DNA of 48,206 nt from an uncultured Psychroserpens sp. (GTDB lineage Bacteria; Bacteroidota; Bacteroidia; Flavobacteriales; Flavobacteriaceae): NCBI GenBank assembly GCA_947489585.1, contig CANLEE010000018.1, positions 1-48,206 on the forward strand. The letters run 5' to 3'. The notes beneath the pieces are model-generated. The model did no database searches, had not been told where the DNA came from, and worked only from the letters and a program-made list of their open reading frames with translations. Below, one piece after another: positions 1 through 8,344 of this stretch. Numbering within the stretch: the first letter of the stretch is position 1; every line of letters begins with the position of its first letter. The position numbers and the translations under genes are program-made.

Positions 1-57
1 TGTTTCTTTATAAAGCAAAACCAAACCTGAAAGGTAAGCGTACTTTTAATCGCTACA

Positions 58-83
58 TTTCATATACGCCAACGTTGGCAGTA
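58..83 (+). repeat. attC-like cassette junction, right half (site 0)
   Basis: The right half of an array palindrome: CATATACGCCAACG followed by the box GTTGGCAGTA at 74-83. It resembles the right ends of the later sites (CATACACGAACACGTT). The box is the reverse complement of TACTGCCAAC at 1440-1449, at the far end of the same cassette. The left half is not recognisable in bases 1-57, so the array probably continues to the left of the window. Confidence 0.6.
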
Positions 84-91
84 ATTAGACA

Positions 92-1438
92 ATGAAAATA
101 CTTAGCTTCATATTTCTATTTTCTTTAATGACCTGTTCGTCTGAAAAATTAGAAGAATATGACTTAATAATTGCTAATGTCAATTTGATCGATGGAACTG
201 GCTCTGAAATTAAGACAGGAGTAAATGTTTATATTAAAGAGAATATTATTGAATCTATCAATTCGAATAAGATTCAACAAAAGGAAAACGTAATTGATGG
301 CTCGAATAAATACATAATCCCAGGTTTGTTCGACTCACATGTACATATTTCAAATTATCAAGATGAGTTTCCGAAGTTGATTCATTTTGGGGTAACTTCA
401 ATCTTTGTTACTGGTGGTAAAATTGCCACAAACGATTATTATTCCCAGATGAGGGATTTGGCAAATCAAGATTCTATTCCCGCGCCTAGAGTTTATCATA
501 CTAGTCAAATATTTACTGTAGAAGGTAAACATCCTTCCTACGCGAATTTGTCAGGAGATTGGCGCGATGGAGAGAACATTTATTTCATTTCAGATACTCT
601 TCAAATTGAACAGTTAGTAAAGCAAGTAGCCTTAAAGCCTATTAAAGGTATTAAGCTAGTAATAGAAGATGGGGTGCAACCTCCTTTTTCGGAAAGAATT
701 GAACAGACCATAATTAACAAAATAAATGATGAAGCGCTAAAGAATGGAACAAGAATTTTTGCCCACATCAGTGATAATGTTGAGCTGAAAATGGCCTTAG
801 ATGCAGGTATTTATAATTTTGTCCATTTTACTGGAGTTGATATTGATTCTATGTATGACAAACAATTAATAGAGCAAATACGCGGCAAACGTGTCTCGTG
901 GATTACAACTTTAATGCTGGATAAAAGTATGATTTACCCAAACCACCCAGAATGGGTGTCTTCAGAATTATTGGGAATCTACGGTGTACAAAATTTTAAA
1001 AATTTGACTAATCCACTTTTCAAATTTCGGGCAGAAGAAAGTATTCAATATTATAAAGACAATTATTCATTTGAGAATCCAACGCTAAAAGAAATAGTCC
1101 AATTTCAGGTAGATGACATAAAAATGCTCACTGAAATAGGAGTAAATATGGTTTCAGGAACAGATTCGGGTAATCCTTTTATTTTACCGGGTTATAGTAT
1201 ACATGAAGAAATGCAGTTGCTTGAACTAGGTGGAATGGACAGAATGAAAATCATTGAAATGACGACTCGAAACGCCGCGAGAATGTTAAACGTCTCCGAT
1301 AGACTAGGTACGATTGAAGTTGGAAAATTGGCTGATTTAGTTTTATTAGATAAAAACCCTCTTGACTCTATTGAGAACACCTTATCAATTAATTTGGTAG
1401 TTAAAAATGGGAAAATTCAGAAAAGAATTAATAATTAA
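92..1438 (+). CDS. Amidohydrolase family lipoprotein
   Basis: A 448-residue metal-dependent amidohydrolase of the imidazolonepropionase/prolidase-like group. The N-terminus is a lipoprotein signal with the lipobox Cys near residue 15, so the enzyme probably sits on the periplasmic or outer-membrane side. The metal site is readable: the HxH pair at H83 and H85, a candidate bridging Lys at 188, His at 225 and 245, and Asp358 in VSGTDSGNP. The C-terminal part restores the small beta-sandwich (LGTIEVGKLADLVLLDKNP). The substrate cannot be inferred; relatives act on cyclic amides or dipeptides. It is the first cassette of the array: ATG is 18 bp after the left box at 74, and the stop is 1 bp before the right box. 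Confidence 0.9.
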   Translation: MKILSFIFLFSLMTCSSEKLEEYDLIIANVNLIDGTGSEIKTGVNVYIKENIIESINSNKIQQKENVIDGSNKYIIPGLFDSHVHISNYQDEFPKLIHFGVTSIFVTGGKIATNDYYSQMRDLANQDSIPAPRVYHTSQIFTVEGKHPSYANLSGDWRDGENIYFISDTLQIEQLVKQVALKPIKGIKLVIEDGVQPPFSERIEQTIINKINDEALKNGTRIFAHISDNVELKMALDAGIYNFVHFTGVDIDSMYDKQLIEQIRGKRVSWITTLMLDKSMIYPNHPEWVSSELLGIYGVQNFKNLTNPLFKFRAEESIQYYKDNYSFENPTLKEIVQFQVDDIKMLTEIGVNMVSGTDSGNPFILPGYSIHEEMQLLELGGMDRMKIIEMTTRNAARMLNVSDRLGTIEVGKLADLVLLDKNPLDSIENTLSINLVVKNGKIQKRINN

Positions 1439-1439
1439 C

Positions 1440-1576
1440 TACTGCCAACAACGTGTATAATTAATTGCTGCTGAATTTCCTCAACGGAAATTCCTCCGAA
1501 TTAATTAACTTAGTCCTTCATCGGAAAATCATTACTGATTTCCCGCAACTAACCATACACGAGCACGTTGGCAATA
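1440..1576 (+). repeat. attC-like palindrome, site 1
   Basis: The left arm TACTGCCAAC (1440-1449) is followed by AA and CGTGTATA (1452-1459). The right arm is CATACACG (1554-1561), then AGCAC-type spacing and GTTGGCAATA (1567-1576). CGTGTATA pairs with CATACACG like the L boxes of an attC site, and the AAC/GTT triplets sit where R boxes would. Internal GGAAAATCA/TGATTTCC and GGAAATTCC elements give further hairpins. A reading frame runs through this site into the next gene, but it is not coding. Confidence 0.75.
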
Positions 1577-1644
1577 ATTTACCCATTATTGGGTATTTTA
1601 TGATATCAATGCAAATCATAATATTGAGCATCAAAAACGATATT

Positions 1645-2664
1645 ATGAAAACTAGATTTATATTAATAATAGGATTATCATTTTTATTAAGTGCATGTCA
1701 AACTACAGTTGAGGAATTAACAGAAAACTATACCATTAATGAACTCGAAGAACTCTATTCAATTAAAACAAACAAAGAAGTATTCAAACAAAAAAGTGAA
1801 GGGCTCAATGAAAATACAGAGCTTCAGAAACTTAGTGAAAGAACACATCAAGACACTATTCTAAAAGCCATAAAGGTTATTTATGGACCAGATGACAGAG
1901 TTGACTTCTATGAAGAAAAAGATATATTTAAGAAAAAAAATTCGTTCGGAGTAGTAGCATTAATAAGAAAATATGATTTAGAAGAAATATCTAATAATTC
2001 TTACTCTTTAAGTACTATACCCTTTAGAGATAGCCAAAGCTTATGTGCAAGTGAAAAATTTGGAGATCAGCCTATTGGATCTTTCTGTTCTGGTTTTGCA
2101 ATAGATAAAAATATAATTATAACTGCTGGACATTGTGTTGAATCTGAATCAGATTTACAATCGATAAGGTTTTTATTCGATTTTAAAGCTATTGATGCAG
2201 AAAGAATCAATACTCAATTTGGCGAAAGCTTAATTTTTTCAGGTAAAAGAATTATATCAAGAGGCTTAGATAATAGTGGAATTGATTACGCAATAATCGA
2301 GATAAATGAAGAGATTCCAAGTAACAGAATACTTAAATTAAATACTACAGAAAAAATTAGAAATAAAGAACAAGTTTATGTAATTGGACACCCTGTAGGA
2401 CTTCCATTGAAAATCGCAGATGGAGCATTTGTCAGAGATAATACTAACCCCTTATATTTTTCTGCTAATTTAGACACATATGGTGGTAATTCTGGTTCAC
2501 CTGTTTTCAACTCAAACAGCCATTTAGTTGAGGGTATTTTGGTCAGAGGAGAAACTGACTTTATAGATCGTGGAGGCTGTAACGTATCATATCCTTGCCC
2601 AAATACAGGTTGTCGTGGTGAAGATGTTTCAAGAATATCACAATTCTTAGACAAAATTCAATAA
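1645..2664 (+). CDS. Trypsin-like serine protease, lipoprotein
   Basis: A 339-residue secreted protease with the chymotrypsin/trypsin-like fold. The start is placed at ATG 1645 because it gives a clean lipoprotein signal (MKTRFILIIGLSFLLSACQ, Cys18). The frame is open upstream only because it runs through the non-coding palindrome. The catalytic triad is visible: H163 in ITAGHC, D214 in SGIDYAIIEI and S284 in YGGNSGSP. A Cys-rich C-terminal stretch (about residues 310-325) may form disulfides. The prodomain-like region of about 80 residues has no recognised domain. Second cassette: the stop is 1 bp before the right box at 2666. The native substrate is unknown. Confidence 0.88.
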   Translation: MKTRFILIIGLSFLLSACQTTVEELTENYTINELEELYSIKTNKEVFKQKSEGLNENTELQKLSERTHQDTILKAIKVIYGPDDRVDFYEEKDIFKKKNSFGVVALIRKYDLEEISNNSYSLSTIPFRDSQSLCASEKFGDQPIGSFCSGFAIDKNIIITAGHCVESESDLQSIRFLFDFKAIDAERINTQFGESLIFSGKRIISRGLDNSGIDYAIIEINEEIPSNRILKLNTTEKIRNKEQVYVIGHPVGLPLKIADGAFVRDNTNPLYFSANLDTYGGNSGSPVFNSNSHLVEGILVRGETDFIDRGGCNVSYPCPNTGCRGEDVSRISQFLDKIQ

Positions 2665-2665
2665 C

Positions 2666-2827
2666 TATTGCCAACAACGTGTATAGTTAATTGTTAGTTT
2701 GTGTGTACTCGGAAAATCCTACGGATTTTCCTCTGGTTCGTTTTCTTTTGCTAATTTAGTCCTAGCCAACGCAACACACGAGCGTAGCGAACTGGCGAAG
2801 CAAACCATACACGAACACGTTGTAACC
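2666..2827 (+). repeat. attC-like palindrome, site 2
   Basis: The left arm TATTGCCAAC (2666-2675) is an exact reverse complement of GTTGGCAATA at 1567-1576, the other end of the same cassette. The right arm is CATACACG-AACAC-GTTGTAACC, with the box at 2819-2827. Inside is a perfect 9-bp hairpin, GGAAAATCC-TAC-GGATTTTCC (2711-2731), and the conserved segment GCGTAGCGAACTGGCGAAGC. Sites 5 and 6 are near-identical to it in the right half. Confidence 0.8.
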
Positions 2828-2842
2828 CATTAAAACCGGAAA

Positions 2843-3907
2843 GTGAATAAAATTGTATTAATTGGAAATGGATTTGACGTAGCTCATGGCTTACCAACAA
2901 GATATTCGAATTTTCTTGATTCGGTAAGAGATTCTATAGTAATAAAGATTTATACAAGCACATCCAGTTATCGACATGAAATTTTAGGGCAGTCTTGTAA
3001 ACGAGATAGGTCTTTTATTCATAAACTAGATGAAAATGGAAAGGAAGACCCATGGTTAGGAGCAGTGATAAATCAAAAAAGCCATAAAATTGAACTAAGG
3101 ACTAATCCTCATGCTACGAATAATTCAATTTATTATAAATCTCTCTTTTCAGACAAATCCTTAAATGGATATTGGTCAGATCTTGAGTATCACTATTTTA
3201 AAACATTGAACAAGAATTCTGCTAATCCTAAGGCCATTTCGATAATTAATGAGGAATTTGAACATTTAAAGACTTTGCTTTTTTTATATCTAAAAAATGA
3301 AGTTGAAAACAAGATAGGTGAAGATGACGGGTACATTTCTGATAATCACAGTATCTTCCATATGCTATCAGAAGGACACAATAATTTTAGTTTTAATAAA
3401 CACTTTTTTGTGAATTTTAATTACACATCTAAAATTGTTAATCAATATGTAACTTGGTTAAGGCAATTAAAAGGCAAAGAAAACATCCCACTAGCTGTTA
3501 ACATTCATGGAGATTTAGTAAATCCATCGAACCCAATAATATTTGGTTATGGTGATGATAATTCAGAGGAATACAAAGGGTTACAAAACCTAAAAGAGAA
3601 TTCACTTTTACAAAATTTTAAAACCTTTCAATATTTGCGTTCTAGTAGGTATAAACAGGTATTGAGTTTGCTAGAGACTAGCACAGAATTATATGTTCAA
3701 ATAATTGGTCATTCGTGTGATATAACTGACAAAGCATTGTTAAGAACAATATTTCAACATCCAAATGTCCAATTCATTGAAGGAACTTACTACGAATCTG
3801 AAGGACGATATTTCGAGAAGTTATACAATATTTCAAGAATATTCGATGACACATCTCTTATGAGACAAAAAATAATTCCTCTCGAACAATCATTTATGAT
3901 AGTTTAG
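2843..3907 (+). CDS. AbiH family abortive-infection protein
   Basis: A 354-residue protein whose first residues, NKIVLIGNGFDVAHGLPTRY, are the hallmark of the AbiH family. That family is known from lactococcal abortive infection and is widely found in defence islands. Other family-like segments are FFVNFNYTSKIVNQYV (about residue 195), VNIHGDL with FGYGDD (about 220-240) and LYVQIIGHSCDITDKALL near the C-terminus. The Gly-rich N-terminus suggests a nucleotide-binding fold, but the biochemical activity of AbiH is not established. The start is GTG at 2843, 24 bp after the cassette box. It is the only gene of cassette 3, so phage defence is carried as a mobile cargo item here. Confidence 0.88.
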   Translation: MNKIVLIGNGFDVAHGLPTRYSNFLDSVRDSIVIKIYTSTSSYRHEILGQSCKRDRSFIHKLDENGKEDPWLGAVINQKSHKIELRTNPHATNNSIYYKSLFSDKSLNGYWSDLEYHYFKTLNKNSANPKAISIINEEFEHLKTLLFLYLKNEVENKIGEDDGYISDNHSIFHMLSEGHNNFSFNKHFFVNFNYTSKIVNQYVTWLRQLKGKENIPLAVNIHGDLVNPSNPIIFGYGDDNSEEYKGLQNLKENSLLQNFKTFQYLRSSRYKQVLSLLETSTELYVQIIGHSCDITDKALLRTIFQHPNVQFIEGTYYESEGRYFEKLYNISRIFDDTSLMRQKIIPLEQSFMIV

Positions 3908-3915
3908 ATATAACA

Positions 3916-4048
3916 GGTTACAACAAAGTGTATAGTTCATTGCTCGGAAATTCCTATCGGAATTTCTGTCGCTTCTGAACAATGGGTTCGCTCCTATTTG
4001 CTATCTTAGTGCAGACGCAACGAAATCATATACAAACACGTTAGGTAC
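3916..4048 (+). repeat. attC-like palindrome, site 3
   Basis: The left arm GGTTACAAC (3916-3924) is an exact reverse complement of GTTGTAACC at 2819-2827. The right arm is CATATACAAACACGTTAGGTAC, with the box GTTAGGTAC at 4040-4048, which fits the classical attC core GTTRRRY. The inner hairpin is GAAATTCC-TATC-GGAATTTC (3947-3966), a base-changed but still paired version of the hairpin in sites 2 and 6. Confidence 0.75.
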
Positions 4049-4113
4049 ATTTTAAAAACAATGAAAGGAGAATTGCTAATTTTATTTAAAGTTAGTAACT
4101 ATACAAATCTATT

Positions 4114-4881
4114 ATGATGGATAAAAAAGTATCAGAGTTTTTGGGAGTAACTTCAAATAAATATGAAAATGTGTTATTTTCAACATCTATCGTTAATTAT
4201 ACCAAGTTTGTTTCAGAAGATTGGCATTATCATGAGAAGTTCCATCTCTCTTCAATTCTTATTGGAGGAAATCGTGAGTCGCGAAAAAAGGGTGATATTC
4301 AGGTAAAACCAGGAAAAATCATGTCATACAGAGAAGGTGAAGTTCACCGTAACAGGAATACTGTTTTCCCATCTAAGAATCTAAATATCGAAATAAGCCC
4401 AAAATTCTTTAATGATGAAATTAAACTATCCCATTTGCATTTGGATAATCATTGTTATTTATCATTACTAAAAGTTTATCATGAATTATCATTAAATGAC
4501 GTCTATTCAGATCAATCAGTTCAACAAATATTAAAACCTCTTTTTTACAAAGATGTCCCATCAAAGAAACCTGATTGGATAAATACACTTAAAATTATAT
4601 TACATGATAGATGGCAAGAATTTGTGACTCTTGATGACCTTTCTTTTGAGTTAAGGCTTCACCCTGTGACAATATCAAAAACTTTTTCTAAGCATGTCAA
4701 ATGTACATTGGCAGATTATATGCGAAAGCTTAAAGTTGAACAAGCTATCAATATGCTTTTTAATTCTACAGATTCTCTGACAGAAATCGCTTATCAATGT
4801 GGCTTTTCGGATCAAAGTCACATGAACCGATTGTTCAAGCATTATGTTGGATTAAATCCAAAAAAACTCAGAGCGATATAA
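4114..4881 (+). CDS. AraC family transcriptional regulator
   Basis: A 255-residue AraC/XylS regulator. Residues 1-110 form a cupin-like sensing domain (HYHEKFHLSSILIGG, then KPGKIMSYREGEVHR). Residues about 155-255 hold the two helix-turn-helix motifs, the first around DDLSFELRLHPVTISKTFSK and the second around LTEIAYQCGFSDQSHMNRLF, ending in the usual GLNPKKLR. It shares cassette 4 with the S41 protease 95 bp downstream, so it may control that gene. The ligand is unknown. ATG follows the cassette box by 74 bp. Confidence 0.92.
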   Translation: MMDKKVSEFLGVTSNKYENVLFSTSIVNYTKFVSEDWHYHEKFHLSSILIGGNRESRKKGDIQVKPGKIMSYREGEVHRNRNTVFPSKNLNIEISPKFFNDEIKLSHLHLDNHCYLSLLKVYHELSLNDVYSDQSVQQILKPLFYKDVPSKKPDWINTLKIILHDRWQEFVTLDDLSFELRLHPVTISKTFSKHVKCTLADYMRKLKVEQAINMLFNSTDSLTEIAYQCGFSDQSHMNRLFKHYVGLNPKKLRAI

Positions 4882-4976
4882 TTTACTCTGTAGCTAATTT
4901 CATTCTATTTCTAAAACAAAGATTTAAGTACATTTATCTTTTAAAAAAAAGTTTAAATCTATAATATTAATAATGC

Positions 4977-6221
4977 ATGAAATCAATAATCAAAATATTA
5001 ATTCTACTAATTATAACAATAAACACAGCCTTTTGCCAAGTGGAGATGTTACAAAAGCAAAAAAATGATTTTTTAAATGATCTGGTTTCGAGTTTTGAAA
5101 ATGAGTATTTATGGAAAGAAAAAGGAAAAGAAATCGCAAAAAAATTAGAATCAAAAATAAAGAATGGAGATTATTCTAATATTAATGATGCAGATATCTT
5201 TGTAGAAACGTTGAATCGTGATTTGTACCAATTGTCAAATGATCTACACTTAACAGTTGATTTGTATAACCCAAAACCTAGTAATTCAAAAAAAACTTCT
5301 TCTAAAGAAAAACCTGTTATATACAAAGAAGTTTTAAATAATGGTATTTATTATTTAAAGTTTGATTCTTTTCCTAGATTGAATGAATCTTTTAAAAAGG
5401 AGATTGATGATCATATGTCATCACTAGTAAATTCAAATACAATCATCATAGACTTAAGAGACAACTCTGGTGGTTCAGATGAAACGGTAAACTATATTAT
5501 AGGGTATTTTTTTGAAGGAAAGAAAAAATTAGCCACCAGTTATCAATGGAATACATCTCCTATAGAAATCTGGACCACACCAAAAGTTCAATCTAAAGAA
5601 TTATCGAATACAAAATTGATTATTCTTACAAGTCAATCTACATTTTCTGCAGCTGAGATCTTTACACAACGACTTCAAAAACACAATAGAGCAATTGTAA
5701 TTGGTGAAAAAACACCAGGAGGAGCTCATAGAACTTCAACTTACTTAATGAATGATATTTTCTTACTTAATTGGCCATATGAACAATCAAAACATGCCAA
5801 AGACGAGCAAAATATAGAAGCCGTTGGTATTATTCCCGACTATCTAGCACATTATAATAAAGCAAAGAAAGTTGCTATAAAATTTGCAAAAAAAGGGAGA
5901 GCAAAAAAAATAAAAAAAATTTCCTTTCACAAAGAAAGTTGTTTAGTCAAAGATTTAGAAAAAGTTTTAAATTCAATGTCTGACTCAGATTATCAAAATT
6001 TCATATCTACTCATGTAATGCAAAGTCACCAAGATAAAGTCTCAAAAACTCTGTCTAAATATAAAACAGTTTGGAATGAAAATCACAATGGAAGAATAAT
6101 TAACATTCATAACCTTCCTGAAAACAATGTTCGTCTATTTATTGAAACTAATTATGGTATACGCCAAATGAAAATTATATTAAACGATGAAAATAAAATT
6201 TCGAAAATATTTACAAGGTAA
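4977..6221 (+). CDS. S41 family peptidase, secreted
   Basis: A 414-residue protein with a Sec signal peptide (MKSIIKILILLIITINTAFC; the Cys/Gln junction at 20-21 also permits lipidation). An S41 N-terminal helical region (about 30-100) precedes the tail-specific-protease core: IIIDLRDNSGGSDE (about 157-169), the nucleophile Ser224 in STFSAAE and a nearby Lys245 in GEKTPGG. No PDZ domain is evident, as in the retinol-binding-protein-like/Tricorn branch. The last 110 residues have no recognised domain. It is the second gene of the AraC cassette and may be its target. An interior run of lysine codons (about 5890-5920) is unusually A-rich. Confidence 0.87.
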   Translation: MKSIIKILILLIITINTAFCQVEMLQKQKNDFLNDLVSSFENEYLWKEKGKEIAKKLESKIKNGDYSNINDADIFVETLNRDLYQLSNDLHLTVDLYNPKPSNSKKTSSKEKPVIYKEVLNNGIYYLKFDSFPRLNESFKKEIDDHMSSLVNSNTIIIDLRDNSGGSDETVNYIIGYFFEGKKKLATSYQWNTSPIEIWTTPKVQSKELSNTKLIILTSQSTFSAAEIFTQRLQKHNRAIVIGEKTPGGAHRTSTYLMNDIFLLNWPYEQSKHAKDEQNIEAVGIIPDYLAHYNKAKKVAIKFAKKGRAKKIKKISFHKESCLVKDLEKVLNSMSDSDYQNFISTHVMQSHQDKVSKTLSKYKTVWNENHNGRIINIHNLPENNVRLFIETNYGIRQMKIILNDENKISKIFTR

Positions 6222-6304
6222 TAATGCGTGGCAAACAGATAGTTCATTTATAATATTAAATATTTTGCTTAAAACTGAATAATAAATAAACCAACATCAA
6301 ACAA

Positions 6305-6445
6305 TACCTAACACCTAACATTTTGTATATCAAATTGTTGCACCTCCTTAAGGCGAAGATTTTTTCATACTTTCTAATATCATTGTTATTACAGGAAAAA
6401 TCACACACTATACCGCAACTAATCATACACCGACACGTTGACAAC
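6305..6445 (+). repeat. attC-like palindrome, site 4, with doubled left box
   Basis: The left box occurs twice in tandem (ACCTAACACCTAAC, 6306-6319). The outer copy TACCTAAC matches GTTAGGTA at 4040-4047 over 8 bp; the inner copy matches over 7 bp. An arm ATTTTGTATATCAAATTG follows, aligning with AACGTGTATAATTAATTG of other sites. The right arm is CATACACCGACACGTTGACAAC, with the box at 6437. The centre is more diverged than in sites 2, 5, 6 and 8. Confidence 0.65.
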
Positions 6446-6461
6446 AATTAAACATAAAAAA

Positions 6462-7277
6462 ATGAAAAAGAAAAGATTATTATTTTTTATTCCACTTTTG
6501 TTATGCCTCAACATAAAAGCACAAAATCTATTACCAGAATGGCATAGAGAGTATCAGGTAGAAGAGGAATGGTCTATTGACAAAGCTATCGGAGTTTATA
6601 GAAATGACTCTTTAAATATAACTGTAAGCTTAGAAAAAAATGATGGCAGATTAAAAGGTGTTATAGAAAGTCCATATTCTGAAGGTTTTCTAATGTTTGA
6701 AGAAGAAAAAAACAAAGATTACAAGATAAAATATAAAAAGTTAGTACAGCGTCTAATTGATGGGTGGATTAGCAAGAATGATATACAAATTTATGATGTT
6801 GTTGGAGGTAGATGGTTTAAAGATTCTGTCTCTACTGATAGGTATGTACTGTACTTCAAACAAAACTTTCAAAGTTTGAATAATGAAACAGATAGCATTA
6901 AAAATTATAGAGTACTTGGGACGTATAAAAGAGATCAATGGGATTATCATGGGTATTCAAATGATGGCTATAGTTATGGCACATATATAGAGGTTAAAAC
7001 ATATTCAGGAAAAACTAAATATATTGGACTTGGTTGGCAAAACCAAAGACCATTAAATATAGGAGGTCTTCACATGGGGGATCAAAACCATAGATTTAGT
7101 AGAAAGGAATTAATTTTTGAACCAAGATCTCCATCAAAGTTTGTAGCTTTTGATGTGGTGTCAGATTTGAAAACAGGAATCAATTTCTTGCCAAAAGGTA
7201 TGAGTAAAAAAGATTATCAAAAACATAAAGTTAAATACTGTTATATCGGAGATACTAAATTTATAAAAGTAGAATAA
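6462..7277 (+). CDS. Secreted protein of unknown function
   Basis: A 271-residue protein with a clear signal peptide (MKKKRLLFFIPLLLCLNIKAQ). ATG 6462 is chosen over an upstream TTG inside the recombination box at 6438 because it starts exactly at the signal peptide. No family is recognised. The mature part is rich in aromatic and charged residues and beta-strand-like, with two Gly/Tyr-rich stretches (WDYHGYSNDGYSYGTYIEV about 165-185, LGWQNQRPLNIGGLHMGDQN about 200-218). These suggest a ligand-binding beta structure, but this is only inference. It is the single gene of cassette 5. About 145 bp after the stop hold nothing recognisable before site 5. Confidence 0.7.
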   Translation: MKKKRLLFFIPLLLCLNIKAQNLLPEWHREYQVEEEWSIDKAIGVYRNDSLNITVSLEKNDGRLKGVIESPYSEGFLMFEEEKNKDYKIKYKKLVQRLIDGWISKNDIQIYDVVGGRWFKDSVSTDRYVLYFKQNFQSLNNETDSIKNYRVLGTYKRDQWDYHGYSNDGYSYGTYIEVKTYSGKTKYIGLGWQNQRPLNIGGLHMGDQNHRFSRKELIFEPRSPSKFVAFDVVSDLKTGINFLPKGMSKKDYQKHKVKYCYIGDTKFIKVE

Positions 7278-7424
7278 ATTAACATATCTCTATAACTATT
7301 AAATAGCTTACACAAGAAAGAATTATAATTAACAACAGATAAAAAAAGATCGAAGGCAATTAATATTTAGGATTCATAGCAACCTGCCAAGGAATGAAAA
7401 TACACTTTAAATATAAAAGTCAGT

Positions 7425-7584
7425 TGCTAACAACGTGTATAATAGATTGTTCAATCTGTTTCTACATGGAAAATCCTACCGATTTCCTCTGGTACGTTTT
7501 CTTTTGCTAACTTAGTTCCAGCCAACGCAACACACAAGCGTAGCGAACTGGCGAAGCAAACCATACACGAACACGTTAGCTACA
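7425..7584 (+). repeat. attC-like palindrome, site 5
   Basis: Left arm TGCTAAC-AACGTGTATAA; right arm CATACACG-AACAC-GTTAGCTACA (box 7575-7584). The inner hairpin is GGAAAATC...GATTTCC at about 7472-7492 and is less perfect than in site 2. The right half (GCGTAGCGAACTGGCGAAGC) is the same as in sites 2 and 6. The left box is an imperfect match to its own cassette start (GTTAGCA against GTTGACA), unlike most other cassettes. The stretch 7278-7424 upstream contains no gene. Confidence 0.78.
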
Positions 7585-7604
7585 ATACGCGAAAAGCGAA
7601 ATAA

Positions 7605-8138
7605 ATGACAATTCAAATAGATTCAGATTTAGAATTAAGACTATTAGAATTATCGGATTCTACTGATATTTTTAATACAATTAATAGTCAGCGAGAATAT
7701 TTAGGAAAATGGTTACCATTTGTTGCATATACTAAAGAACTTAATGATACTATAAATTTTGTCAGTTCAGTTGTGAATTCTCCTAAAGAAAAATTTGAGT
7801 ACACTTTCACTATCAGAAAACAGAATCAATTTATTGGTTTGATTGGACTAAAAGATTCAGACAGAACAAACAGAATAACAGAAATAGGATATTGGCTCTC
7901 AGAAAAATTTCAGAAACAAGGAATTGTAACAAAATCAGTTGAGAAGCTTTGTGATTTTGCCTTTAAACAACAAGGGTTTAATAGAATAGAAATAAAATGC
8001 GCTCTAAAAAATAAACCAAGTTCAAACATTCCTAAAAAGCTTGGATTTAAATTCGAAGGAATTGAACGTGATGGTGAATTACTATCCGAAAACAATTACA
8101 CTGATTTAGAAGTTTACAGTAAATTGAAAAGTGATTAA
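7605..8138 (+). CDS. GNAT family N-acetyltransferase (RimJ/RimL type)
   Basis: A 177-residue acetyl-CoA-dependent acyltransferase of the RimJ/RimL-like group. The order of elements is typical: an early substrate helix (LGKWLPFVAYTKE), central strands (FIGLIGLKDSDRTNRITEIGYWL), the acetyl-CoA loop and helix around residues 102-118 (EKFQKQGIVTKSVEKLCDFA), then IEIKCALKNKPSSNIPKKLGF with the final FEGIERDGEL. Relatives acetylate N-terminal residues of proteins, amino-glycosides or polyamines; the substrate here is not predictable. It is the only gene of cassette 6, whose flanking boxes GTTAGCTACA and TGTAGCTAAC are perfectly complementary. Confidence 0.92.
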   Translation: MTIQIDSDLELRLLELSDSTDIFNTINSQREYLGKWLPFVAYTKELNDTINFVSSVVNSPKEKFEYTFTIRKQNQFIGLIGLKDSDRTNRITEIGYWLSEKFQKQGIVTKSVEKLCDFAFKQQGFNRIEIKCALKNKPSSNIPKKLGFKFEGIERDGELLSENNYTDLEVYSKLKSD

Positions 8139-8161
8139 TGTCTGAATTAAATAAAAAGTAC

Positions 8162-8329
8162 TGTAGCTAACAACGCGTATAGTTAATTACTGGTTTCGCT
8201 TGTACTCGGAAAATCCTACGGATTTTCCTCTGGTTCGTTTTCTTTTGTTAACTTAGTTCCTAGCCAACGTAACGCACAAGCGTAGCGAACTGGCGAAGCA
8301 AACCATACACGAACACGTTGTTGTAGAGC
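8162..8329 (+). repeat. attC-like palindrome, site 6
   Basis: The left arm TGTAGCTAAC (8162-8171) is an exact reverse complement of 7575-7584. Allowing one mismatch, the match extends to 13 of 14 bases. The inner hairpin GGAAAATCC-TAC-GGATTTTCC is at 8208-8228. The right arm is CATACACG-AACAC, then GTTGTTGTAGAGC (8317-8329), which matches the far end of the next gene's cassette. The L-type box here is CGCGTATA instead of CGTGTATA. Confidence 0.8.
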
Positions 8330-8344
8330 ATATAAAACAAAACC

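Noticed and set aside
1465..1644. N-terminal extension of the trypsin-like protease through the palindrome at 1440-1576.
   Set aside because: It translates the repeat and places the lipoprotein signal internally; ATG 1645 starts exactly at the signal peptide.
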